Both the position numbers and the translations under genes were made by a program. Below the pieces are notes generated by a model, which was not told where the DNA came from, did not search any database, and saw only the letters and a program-made list of their open reading frames with translations. A stretch of 64,000 bases of DNA from Alnus glutinosa (taxonomy: Eukaryota > Streptophyta > Magnoliopsida > Fagales > Betulaceae), in assembly GCF_958979055.1 (NCBI RefSeq), contig NC_084888.1, positions 2,498,001-2,562,000 of the forward strand. The letters run 5' to 3'. Positions 10,131-20,328 of the stretch are shown here, in pieces. Within the stretch, counting starts at the first letter, position 1, and the number at the start of each line of letters is the position of its first letter.

Positions 10131-11660
10131 TGTCAGAATATAAGATATGGTAATTATTCTCCCTTATAGGATTTAGTGTACTCATATTTAATTGATTATT
10201 ATACTTATGTACCAAATTTTTCTATAAATATGAGTATTTTGTATTGTAATTTTATCAAGTAAATATGAGCAAAATGTAAGCCTTAAGACTTTATCTTATT
10301 GGCGGTAGGTTATAAACCAAACCTAATTGAACCACATAAATTCTCTTTGTGTCATTTTCTTTATTTTCTTTCATGGTATCAAAGTTGGAAAGCTATGGCT
10401 AATACAAGTTTTTTAATTCTGGATTGCAATTTTTAGTTTGTTCCTTTATCTTTTGTTGCGGATGGTTTTTAATCACAAAACCTCTTTTGTTCTGTTATTG
10501 ATTCTATCATTTAGTCCATTGTTGGCCCAATTTTTGCATTTTTTTAGTATTGTTTGAAGACCCAAGCCTATTTAAGGCTCATAATTGACCTTATTTTACC
10601 TATTTATTGTCTCTCATTTTAACCCAAGATTTTTGGCATATTGTAATTAAAGGCCTATTTCATGTTATTGTTGCTGCTATCAAGTCATTGTCACTGGCCG
10701 TCACCAACTCTTGCAAGTTTTCGGCCACAATCTTTGGCTTCCGCTGCTACCCGCTATAGTCTAAAAAAAGAGAGTTTAAATTCAATCTTTCATAATCTTT
10801 CACCTTGAGTTTGATAGGAGATATTAGAATATAAGATATGGTAATTTTTCCTTAATTACCTTTTAGGATTGATTGTAATAATTTAATCAAGTGAATAGTA
10901 GTAAAATGCAATCCTTAGGGCTTTTTTTTTTTTTTTTGAACATGAACTGTATTCTATCATTGATATGGCAAAAAGTTCAAGGCTTACAACTTGAAAATAA
11001 AGGACAAGACCTTCCATTCTCTAAACCAGAAGGATCTGACTTAATAAAACAGTTGCTTAAGCAGAAATACAAATCTTACAAGAATGGCATTTGAGTCTCT
11101 CTTACATTAACGCTCACCCTCTAAATAAAATAGACTTGATCTAGCAATTAGCCATAAAATTTGAACCAAACACAAATATTCCCATAAAATTTGAACCAAA
11201 CACAAGCAGACTGTGACTGGAGAAATACGAGAAAAAACACAAGAACACTTAAGCAAAAACCACCCAAAACAATCTGCCGGCAGTGGAGGAAAGGGGCCAA
11301 AATGCCGGACGGCGGCACGTGAAGGACACGCGCCGACACCGATGCCACCCAGACGAAGGTTCGACACTGTATAACTGGTTGCCACCGAGCACGGCCTGAA
11401 AAAGGCGAAGCGTGGCCCACACGCGCACAAACAACAGAGAGCTCCCAGGCACGTGGGCACCACGCGCTGATCTCTGGCGACCGACACGACCGGATCTTGC
11501 GGCGACAGGGGCGGAAGACGACAGAAAACGCGGCTGGAGAGCGAGTGTCAGTTAGAAGTCGGTGAGGAAGTCAGCAATCCTTAGGGCTTTAATCTATGAA
11601 CATAAGTCATGAACTAAATCATATAAATTTTCTTGTATCTATTTTCTCTGTTATGCTTTT
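10131..11660 (+). mobile_element. Short copia/TRIM-like LTR element with nested insertion
   Basis: A 5' LTR runs 10,131-10,373 (TGTCAGAATATAAG to TTTCTTTCA), followed at once by TGGTATCAAAG, a methionine-tRNA type primer site. The internal region is only about 450 bp with no coding domains. The 3' LTR begins at about 10,822 (TATTAGAATATAAG) and, once the nested retroposon at 10,925-11,573 is ignored, ends near 11,660. The LTRs are clearly diverged, so the element is old. The small size fits a TRIM or a deletion derivative of copia. Confidence 0.7.
10908..11590 (-). mobile_element. Non-LTR retroposon, family A, with 17-bp TSD
   Basis: GCAATCCTTAGGGCTTT occurs at 10,908-10,924 and 11,574-11,590 and encloses 649 bp (10,925-11,573). 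A T-run at the left edge is the poly(A) tail of a minus-strand element. The 3' half is AT-rich and the 5' half (11,280-11,573) is GC-rich. Two more copies lie at 24,450-24,908 (+) and 47,985-48,625 (-). They share tail words such as CAGATCCTTCTGG and TCTTGTAAGATTTG. No reverse transcriptase is visible, so it is non-autonomous or severely 5'-truncated. It interrupts the LTR of the element above. Confidence 0.8.
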
Positions 11661-13600
11661 AATTTCTTTTACTTTTATTAATTTTTATTTTTTTCAAGAA
11701 GTAGTCCATTTAGAATTAGATCTACCGTGGAAATAAATAAAAAAAATGGGAATTTCTCAATAAAAGAGACCCTAAGTACGAGGTTGTACGACAAGGTTTC
11801 CACCAATAGGGAAAATCAATTACCAAATAAGAGATATGAATTTACTTATTTAAAAGAAATGTCTGCAATAGAACAAGAAATTATTTATGTGGAGGAAAAA
11901 ACGTTAGAAAAGTATAATCACCATTTCTTTTTTCCTTTGACGAATCATATTCTTTCAATCTTTCAACTTATTATTTGAAATAATTCTAGAAGTTTATTTT
12001 GTGTCACTTAAAAAATAATAAGACTTTTAAAATTAGACTATAATCCTCTCAAATTATTTGTCCGAATTATTTGAGAGAATTTAAACAAATAATTATAAAA
12101 AATTAATTATAAAATTCACTGATTTACCATTTAATCAAAATCTAATAATAATAAATCATAAATCTAACAATTTTTAAAAATCACATAATTTTGTAAGGAA
12201 CACAAACAGCCTCAGTGCAAAGGCCACTTGCCCGAGTACGACACCTCAAAACTTGAGATGATATCTTCATCTCCCATTTCCTATCCAAGTTCTCTAGAAG
12301 TGGAGGAGAGAATTCCAAGGTATCCTAATCCTATTATTTGTTTCTTGTTCTATTCGTTACAAATTTCGAATTTTAAAAAATAAAAGTAAAAAAGAATAAT
12401 TTTTAAATATCAGTCAAAAGAATGATTTATTTTCCTCATCTGGTCTTTCTCATATTCTTTTATTTTTCAAAATTATTATTAAACCAGTTGTGCTCATGTT
12501 GATTCCACACATAGACCATACAGATTCAATGATAATTTTAAATCGAGAATAATAAGAAAAGGATTAGAAGATGATGTATAACATATCTCTTTATTAAAAT
12601 CAGGAAAAGCTTCACTTACTCTTAAATTGTCACTCTTTTTGTAATGTTTTTCTTAAAGTTCAAAATCTTTTTTAATTTAGTGTATCAAATTTTTAATTTT
12701 TTGCAATATTACACCTCTATTAGGGTTTGAGGTTAAATCAGATAGTAAAATGAATAAAATATCTTTTATCTTCTTAAAAATTTTAAATTTATCCGTACTT
12801 AAATATATATTCATTTTTTATTTTTTTTTTTAAAAAAAGACAGAAAAAACTTGACCCAACGGTGAGACTCATGAGTCACACCCATATCATATATTATTAT
12901 CTATTTTTTAAAGAAAAAAATTTGGGCATTTTAAAATTTTCAATACACTAACTCATATCAAACTTCTATTAGGTTTGAGACATGATATATTTATAACTTT
13001 TATATAATTTTTGTACAACTCTAATAATTTTTTTTTAAAAATAAATCAACCATTAAATATATAACATTGATCATATAAGAAAATAGATTGAATAATTAAT
13101 TTTAAAAAGACATAATTCTTACAATTATATAAGAGTTATATATAGAAATTCTAAACGTACGTATCTCAATAGGTCCCGTTGTCCAGATAAACTCTTTAAA
13201 GCTGGTCAATTTGGGATCATTGGCTTTATTTTGTTGTATCTCGTAAACCCTAAGTATAGAAAAATAATTAAACATCTTGTAAAAATATTTTCTCGGAAGT
13301 TTCTGTGCTTGAATTTTCTACAAACTGCAGGAAAACAAAGTACATCTCTTTCCCTTTATTCGTGCAATCATTTTCTTTTCCAATATATTGTGAAAAATTG
13401 AAGTAATTATATATTATTTTACAGTATTACACAGATAAGGTTTGTGACGAGTTTGAGTGATTCTATTAGGGAACTGAATTCTGTTGAAGTTTGATGGGCA
13501 TTTTAATGAGGGGATTCTTTGCTAGGGCTTCTGTGTGATCGTGAAAGTTATCACTGTAAGCTTTAACAGATTGTGTTTTACAATACCAATTCAGGTTTTG
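11661..13600. other. AT-rich intergenic region with MITE remnants
   Basis: No gene is supported. Positions 11,727-11,978 are open for 83 codons on the plus strand but have no recognisable domain. About 12,040-12,130 carries a remnant of the ATAATTATTTGTCCGAATT terminal-inverted-repeat family, also seen at 26,301 and 48,986. About 12,960-13,150 resembles the 'TTTTTGTACAACTCTAATAA' MITE family seen at 23,842 and 44,123. The final 150 bp are the likely promoter and leader of the F-box gene. Confidence 0.5.
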
Positions 13601-13652
13601 AAGGCTGAACAGACAACTAGGTTTGGCTTACAATTTGGAGTGGTTGCTTGAT

Positions 13653-16600
13653 ATGGAAGCTTGTATGGATTTCTTGGATCGGCTCGGCCTCGACCTGTCG
13701 TTGAAGATTCTAATGTATTTGGAGGATCCATCTGATCTTGTCCGTGTTAGTTCTGTCTCACGGTCTTGGCGACATTTTGGTGAGATCAAACAGTTAAATG
13801 TCTAAGTTCTGCTTTTATGATTGCCATGGACTCAGTTTTCTAAAGCACGTAACCCCAATTCATTTTGACCGAAGTAATTTATATAGGTTTTTGTTGAGTT
13901 GTTAGTAGTTTTGGTAGCAACTTTACCAAATGCAACTATATGAAGCAAATAAAGTTTTTACTAATTGTAGTAACTTCTAGTTGAATGTTTTTGCTGTTAG
14001 TGATTATTATTTATGATAAAGATGTGCGCAGAAAATTTGATCATATGGGTAGTCTTTGCAACATGTAGAAACAATTAGAAAGAGGCCTTGTTTGGTAGGT
14101 AACCTACTAGATTAGGGAATAGACGATTTAAGTTAAGGTGTAAGAATGGGTTGAGAGCAGATGGATAACAGGTGGTAGAATTTTGATTAGGAGCGCGCGT
14201 CATGATGTCGTGTTAGTATACATAATCTTTGTAATAGGAAAGAGAAAGAAAAGGTGTTGAAATTGCAGTTTTTTTACCTCTGCTCTTAGAGTTGTAGTCT
14301 GATAACAGCTTTGAAATAGTAGGTGGCGTGTTACAGGATACTATGCCTATGGTGTGATCATTTGGTTGATATAGACTCTGAAAGTTAAGTGTTAATCACT
14401 GCATCATTCCCAATGTGATTGAACTTTTTTAAGTAATGATAATAATTGAAAGCCCTTCTTCAAAGGGTTTCAGTTGCTGCAGGATCTAAAGATACTGACT
14501 GACTGGTTTGAACTTCTAACGTTCTGCAGTAATTGCAAATGGTCTTTGTCAGCAGTTGTGCTTGAGAATGTTTCCACAGTTATCTAGAGTTGTTGGTGTT
14601 ATTGAATTGAAAAAATGCGCAGTAATAGAGCCTACAGTTGGATCTAGCTATTCAGTGGAATTGAAAGATTTGGAAAAGGATCATAGGGTGTATGCTTTTT
14701 TAGCTCAAGTCTGTACATCATTTCACGTCCAGGAATGCATTTCAAGAGCAATTTGTGCCTCTAGCACTGATAGTTATCCGGGGAAAAGAATTGAGAATAC
14801 TCTGTCACCATGTAGAGCTTTCTACTGGTCAAGTAAAGGACAAAGCAATCCTGCGGTGCCTGAGGCACTAATATACGAGTTGGTCAGCGAGTTTTGTATT
14901 ATTACTGAAATCAATATTTGCCCTTTCCAAGGTATTGTGTCAAAATTTCTGCAAAATATGTGCTTTTCCAGTTTAAAAGTTTTCCGATGATGATGTGATA
15001 TTTTATTTTTTCAGCTTACTTTCAATATGGTTCACCTATATATTCAGCCAAATCTGTGCGATTTCGGATGGGTTATCCCAGAATCCGTACTGGTATAAGG
15101 AAAGCTCTTCTAGATTACTCATACCCTTCTGCTGATGACAAGTTCATATGGACCTACACTTCACAAGAATTTCCAATGGCTCAGGTGTGTTGTAGTACTA
15201 ACTTCTGTATTATATTACTTTTCTTTTACAATTGTTTTTTTTTTTTTTTTTTCGGTTTCTGGGCTGAGGGGATTATTAGGGATCAGGGGTATCTATTTCA
15301 TTACAACAGTAAGAAGCTGAAGTGCAATGCAGTCGTTGCTCTATCAACACTGAGCTAAAAATGCAATGTGCTTTGCCAACAAAACATGCTTTTCCTTTGA
15401 TTTTAGCTGCCCAATGTGAAACACTGTTCATGCTTATATATGATTGCAACTAAATTGAAAAGGTGAAAGTGGGTATGACTTTCCAATTACGAGTGAAACT
15501 ATAAATATAGGCCACTTGTCCGCAACCTCCTTTGTTGCATGAAGAACCTGAAGCAAACTAGAAGAAGCTGGATTTGACAGCAGTCATCAAATGAATTCCC
15601 AGCAAAAGCTTCAGCAACGAAAGGATTTACAGTCAACCTGATTTTTGCACATATGTGACATATTCCACTCTGCAAAAGCTTCAACAGTGAAGGAGTTTAG
15701 AGCCACCCTGATTTCTGCGCATATGTGACATATTCTCTTCAGTCAATAGCAGTAATACCAAAGCTACTAGGAGATTCCATGCAATTTAATGATTACTTCA
15801 GTATTCCTGCTCTGTGAAACCTGATCCGGGCTTCTCTCAATCAATCAAAAGCTATGAAACAGACATTAATATCAGCATCTCATTCAGAAATGGAGTTGGA
15901 GACAGCAATTCCCTTAAGGCACAGTGACACAGAAATATATGTTTCTGTGAATCTTCTACATCGAATACAATTTTTGTTTGCGTTTCAGTTTGTGTGCCTG
16001 GAAGACCCCCAGTTAGCAGTTAGTAAACTAACATATTGATTAACTGATATATACCACAAAAATAACATAATGGATTTTACGTACACCCGTTTGTGGGAAA
16101 GAACAATGGATTTCTTCACATTATGGGTCCTTCTGTCATAACTGCCTCCTTTTGTGAGAAGTGTCCTTATCCAGAAATTAAGAACCAATTTTCTGTTTTA
16201 GGAAAGTGGACTAGTCTAAGATGACATAGAAGCATACTAATGAGGATTTGTGAGACTACACTCTGTAGACACATTCTTAAATTTTTTGTGGTTTTGATGA
16301 TAAGTTAGGATGATAAGATAATTCTTTAGTCACTTGCTCTTTCTTGCTATTTATATCCCGTCTTCTATAGTTTTTAGCTGAGCGCTATCTAAATGATACT
16401 CTCTCTTGAACTTACACTTGTTTGGAAATAGCTGACTTTGTTAATGACTTCTTCGTGAACAGAAAAGTGACATGCAGAAGTTCAAGCTTCCAGAACCTGT
16501 TCTTTGTGTTGGTGGAATTTTGCAGATTGAGCTGCTGGGTAGGGCTCAGAGAAACCAAGTGGATGACTTATCTTATATATGGTTTGTTCGATTAACTCTT

Positions 16601-18256
16601 TTTCTTTAGTCTTGTTTGATATTCATTTGTGGTTATTCTGTGGAGGACTTATTAAGCCTATGAAATGCTAATTTTCCTGATCAATAAGATCAGAATTATA
16701 AAGCCAAACACCACCCCCCCCCCCAAAAAAAAAGCATTTATTTTTTCCTGCACTGCTGTTCTATAAATTATAATATTGTATATTCCATTTATAGGCTTAA
16801 ATAATTTTCAAAAAGTGTTGTATTTGTCTTGCTGCTTTTGGTTTATATACATGCCGTTTTTGTGAATTGGTCAACAAGGGTTTAACAATGCATAAAAAAA
16901 AATGGGTCAAAAAGTAGCCACATCCAGCTAGCCATTTTAGCTAGAAAAAGAAAAAAGGCTAGCTGCAAGAGTTTAACAATGCATAAAAAAAAAATGGTTA
17001 AAAAAGGAGCCCCATCCAGGTAGCCATTTAGCCATATATTAAAAAAAAGAAGAAAAAAGAAAAGAAAAAAGAGGCTAGCTGCTATAGTAATCAGCAAATT
17101 TGCTGAGCACTGTAGCTTAACAATGCTTAAATTAAACTAACAAAAAAAATCAATCTGATTCTCTCTCCTCTTTGGGAATAGTGAAAGTGGATAAAGAAAG
17201 AATATTTTAAATGGAATAGTGAAATTGGATAGATAAACTAGAGAGTGAGATGCAAGTGCTTTGAAAAAGTTAATAGCTAAAATAGAAACAATGTGATTTT
17301 TTATGGATGTTAATGCTTTAAAGTTACCCCTAGACGGAGAACGATAAGACAATATACAAAAGCGGAAGGGGGAAAAGGATGGACAAGAAGATTCGTATCT
17401 TTTCTGTCACCAGTTTGCTCTTGGTTCACCTCTGCCGCTTTAACATATATTAGGAAATTTTGGAAATTTATTTCCTTCCATATGTGGAGATTTTTATAGT
17501 AACAGCTCATGCTCTTGGAGATCTGATTTTGTTTTACTTTCATTTTAATACTTCTATCATATTGTTAGCCCAAGCTTCTGTCAGAATGACTAGGGACTGG
17601 ATTAGCTGGCTCATATGTAAAAACTAGGTTCTGTTAGTTTCTTAAGAATATGAAATCGTGGAAAGTGTATGAATGAATTTTGATTTAAAGTTATTGGTGA
17701 AGTAATGTTACTCTTCACAATTATTTCACACCAACTAATGTGGTGTGTTTTAAGTGGTTTTCTTTTTCTTTTTGTTTTATTTTGTTTTTTTTTAAATGGT
17801 TGACATGAAAAGCCACTTAAAACATGCAATGTCAATCGGTGTGAAATATGCTATTATATACCGGCTATTTTTTTCTTTCCTTATTTATATTGTACCTCAG
17901 TCTTCTTGTGCTGTAAGTAACTTTAAAACATGTCACATTAACCAATTTGAATTAGGTATGAAGAGTAGCATTAATCAAATCAGAAATTGGTATTTCTAAT
18001 TCACTTTATCTCAAATTGCAGCATGACTTTTATTCAAGTTGTGGGGCGGTCCTTATCTCCAGCATTTGGTGTGGAAATTCTTGGACCATCTGGGAAGTTT
18101 GTCTTGCTACAGAACAAGCTGGTGAATTTTCACGACCAACCGAACGAGCCCGTTGAAAACGCCGCTCTTCTTGTACGGAGTAGTGCCAGAGATTTGCGGC
18201 ATATTGTGAAAATGTTGCATGGAAATGTACTAGAGCCAATTGATGGATTTGAGTAG
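13653..18256 (+). CDS. F-box protein, At4g00755-like
   Basis: Five exons: 13,653-13,779, 14,530-14,931, 15,015-15,184, 16,463-16,581 and 18,022-18,256. All junctions are GT-AG and in phase, giving 350 residues. The start MEACMDFL at 13,653 is the first ATG of the open frame. Residues ~5-41 form an F-box (LSLKILMYLEDPSDLVRVSS, then SRSWRHF), which binds SKP1 in SCF ubiquitin ligases. The rest (QLCLRMFPQLSRV, MGYPRIRTG, FKLPEPVLCVGG) matches the At4g00755 family from memory; its substrates are unknown to me. The C-terminal tail after SGKFVLL differs wholly from the partial duplicate at 2.7-4.6 kb and stops 10-20 codons earlier. The recognition of family is strong and the function beyond SCF membership is inference. 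Confidence 0.85.
16878..17360. repeat. Insertion with internal direct repeats in F-box intron 4
   Basis: Absent from the other F-box copy. It contains two tandem ~92-bp units beginning GTTTAACAATGCATAAAAAA (about 16,878 and 16,970), and a GCTAGCTGC ... AGCAAATTTGCTGAGCA segment typical of small palindromic transposons. No coding sequence is present. Confidence 0.55.
17702..17968. mobile_element. MITE family 'CTCTTCACA'
   Basis: Left end ATGTTACTCTTCACA and right end (reverse complement) ATGCTACTCTTCATA form inverted termini. The inner arms TTTTAAGTGG / CCACTTAAAA also pair. It lies in intron 4 of the F-box gene and is missing from the duplicate. A second member is at about 34,066-34,217. Confidence 0.65.
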
Positions 18257-18569
18257 GGTGAGGAAGAACATATTTTCTCTGAATTTGTTATTTGTTTCGT
18301 CTACTTGATGAGCAGCCACCCCGCCAAACCGGGGAACAGCAAAAGAGATGTTCTTGAACTGAATTTGCTGCCAGAGCTGGACCAGTTTCCTCATCTCTTA
18401 AGACCTTTTTATATAAAGGATTGTGTAGTGGTATTACGCTACTCTAAGTTTATAATTTCCTGTTTGATTCAAGTGTCTATTTTCCTCCTAGAAGGTGATG
18501 AACATGCTGTGACGAAACGGTTATTAACTGTTCATCCCTACTCACGTAAGTATTTATATATGCTCCATT

Positions 18570-19500
18570 AATAAGATGAGGACGTCAATTTTGGGCAGCC
18601 ATTAGTCACCGTGTTGAAATGTAGGCTAACAATTTTTTACATGACCTGCAAACTTGACATAAACCCAATATAAAATTGGTAGATTAGGGTCGAGAGGTTT
18701 GACTTTGTGAATTAAATGTGTCGGGTTATGGTTGATTTATATAGTTTTATATTTCTACCATGACACGACTTATACTCGATACGCAACATTTAGAGCTAAC
18801 AATTTTGGACACGCCCAACAAACCCGACACAAACTCAACAAAAAAATTGGTTAGTTAAGATTGAAGAATCTGTTCCATTTTAAATCGGTCTCAATATTTC
18901 AACATGATCTACACTCAATACGGGAGTACAAACTACTACTACTGAAATGATAGAAGTTTTTTTTTTCCCAAAGAACTGAAATGATAGAAGTTGAGGCAAC
19001 TTAGACTTCCCGTTATATATTAATAGCCTGATGGCCAAATGATATCCGGCCTAAAGAATGTTTTTCACGGAGAGGCTTTTTTTATTTGTTTATGAAACTT
19101 TTCATTTGTCCGACTAACTCAAAACGTTTTTTCAGCGTTTCTGAAATAAAGAACAGTTTTACATTGGTCACATTTACATATTTTAATATTAAAGTCTTTT
19201 TTCTTCGATTAATAATCTCAAAAGTGTACATTGGAAGTCCTGGAAAAATAATATTTCAAATACAGTATGTGATCCTATCTTCCTATACTACACTTCGTTT
19301 CTCAAGGTGTTCAGGAATCAGGATTTTTCAATTATATAGAGAAACAGAGGAAAAAAAAATAAAAAAAATCCAAGAGGCCTATTTATAATTTGAAGAATTT
19401 TAGCTTAATAAAACCAAAGAGAATGACCTATATAGCAATCCTGCAGCATCCTATGATTTAAAAGTTTCACTCATAAAGGTTTATTCTTGTTTATGAAAAA
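18570..19500. other. Intergenic, with a ~170-bp direct duplication
   Basis: No gene recognised. GCTAACAATTTT starts at about 18,625 and again at about 18,795. Both copies continue with GACCTGCAAACTTGACA- or GCCCAACAAACCCGACA-like sequence, the kind of degenerate subterminal repeat carried by hAT-like elements. Positions 19,000-19,500 are AT-rich without a recognisable feature. Confidence 0.45.
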
Positions 19501-19509
19501 AATTTCAGG

Positions 19510-19718
19510 TTCTCTTTTTTGATGAAGCAGAACCTTACCGAGGGCGGAAGGCCCCTTCAGACCCACCCCTACGAGTAAAGCCCGGATTCACAATTCTGCC
19601 CGCCAAAACCGGGGTATCAGGTAATCTAGCAAAAATCCTAGTGCAGAATCGAATCCAAAATGTCCGAGTCTACAGCTCATCTCAAGTCCGCCCTTTAACC
19701 ACTAGGCCGCACCCTTGA
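19510..19718 (-). mobile_element. tRNA-derived SINE
   Basis: On the minus strand the element starts with an A-box-like GCGGCCTAGTGGTTAAAG (about 19,695-19,712) and a B-box-like GGATTCGATTC (19,646-19,656), the two internal pol III promoter boxes. It continues with a ~140-bp body and ends at a T-run (plus strand) near 19,510. Too long and without an anticodon arm that I can fold, it is not a tRNA gene. Confidence 0.7.
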
Positions 19719-20014
19719 TGGGTTAGGATCCTTCTATACGATATATAAATAGGATCAAGCATTACGGTTTGTATGACCACTAGTAAAACCACCATACAAT
19801 AAGCTGATATAATCATATGCAATCACCAGCAGCTAATTATTAGACAAACTATGAAACAAGATATAACCACGTGATATTTCAATTGTGAAAGAACACATTG
19901 AACTGTGACAGCAGAGGCAAGTTGCTTAGAGCTCACACCAAGTTTATCTCATAGGTCTAAATAATTATTTGAATGACATTGAAGCAATTGAGGAAAACAT
20001 GATTCTCTTTTCAG

Positions 20015-20190
20015 GATGCCTTGGACTTTGCTGGCGATGGAAGCAACTGCATAGCAGAAACCAGAAATCTACATCAGCAAAATATGGAAGATTTGCGAGC
20101 ACTAGTTGCGAGAGAAGCTTACTTTCTGTTAATGTCATCAATATCATACCTTGCTCCTCCCCTTTCAGAAGACAATGTCAAAGCTAACTT
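20015..20190 (+). other. Unassigned exon-like open stretch
   Basis: A good 3' splice signal (CTCTTTTCAG) is followed by an open frame beginning DALDFAGDGSN and continuing to SSISYLAPPLSEDN, with protein-like composition. It then runs into a 50-bp T-rich tract (20,216-20,272) with no clear donor. I do not recognise the family. It faces the 3' end of PEX11 and would overlap its 3' UTR. It may be a relic exon of a lost gene or one retroposed or captured here. Confidence 0.3.
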
Positions 20191-20215
20191 TTTCATCATA
20201 ATGGGTTTTCTTTTT

Positions 20216-20253
<38 letters not shown>

Positions 20254-20328
20254 TTTTTTTAATTTTTTTTAATAATGTACATATCTTCTTTTATTATGTA
20301 TTTTACAGTTGAGTTCCAGATGCCAGAG

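Larger units (their letters stand above)
16140..18625 (+). repeat. Segmental duplicate of the F-box 3' half (copy 2)
   Basis: Matches 2,716-6,000. It covers the end of intron 3, exons 4 and 5, intron 4 and the 3' flank to about 18,625. Copy-2-specific insertions are an AT-rich block at about 16,880-17,360 and a MITE at about 17,702-17,968. The solo LTR and LINE tail of copy 1 are absent. Confidence 0.8.

Noticed and set aside
11107-11487. 126-codon minus-strand frame rich in Cys and Arg
   Set aside because: It lies inside the GC-rich head of a retroposon bounded by a 17-bp target duplication, so it is not a host gene.
2716-18625. A tandem gene cluster forming a new functional system
   Set aside because: The two F-box copies are a plain segmental duplication, and the neighbouring genes belong to unrelated pathways.
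19641-19715. Possible tRNA gene (A- and B-box-like motifs, minus strand)
   Set aside because: The spacing and the ~200-bp body with tail fit a SINE, and no cloverleaf with an anticodon arm was found.
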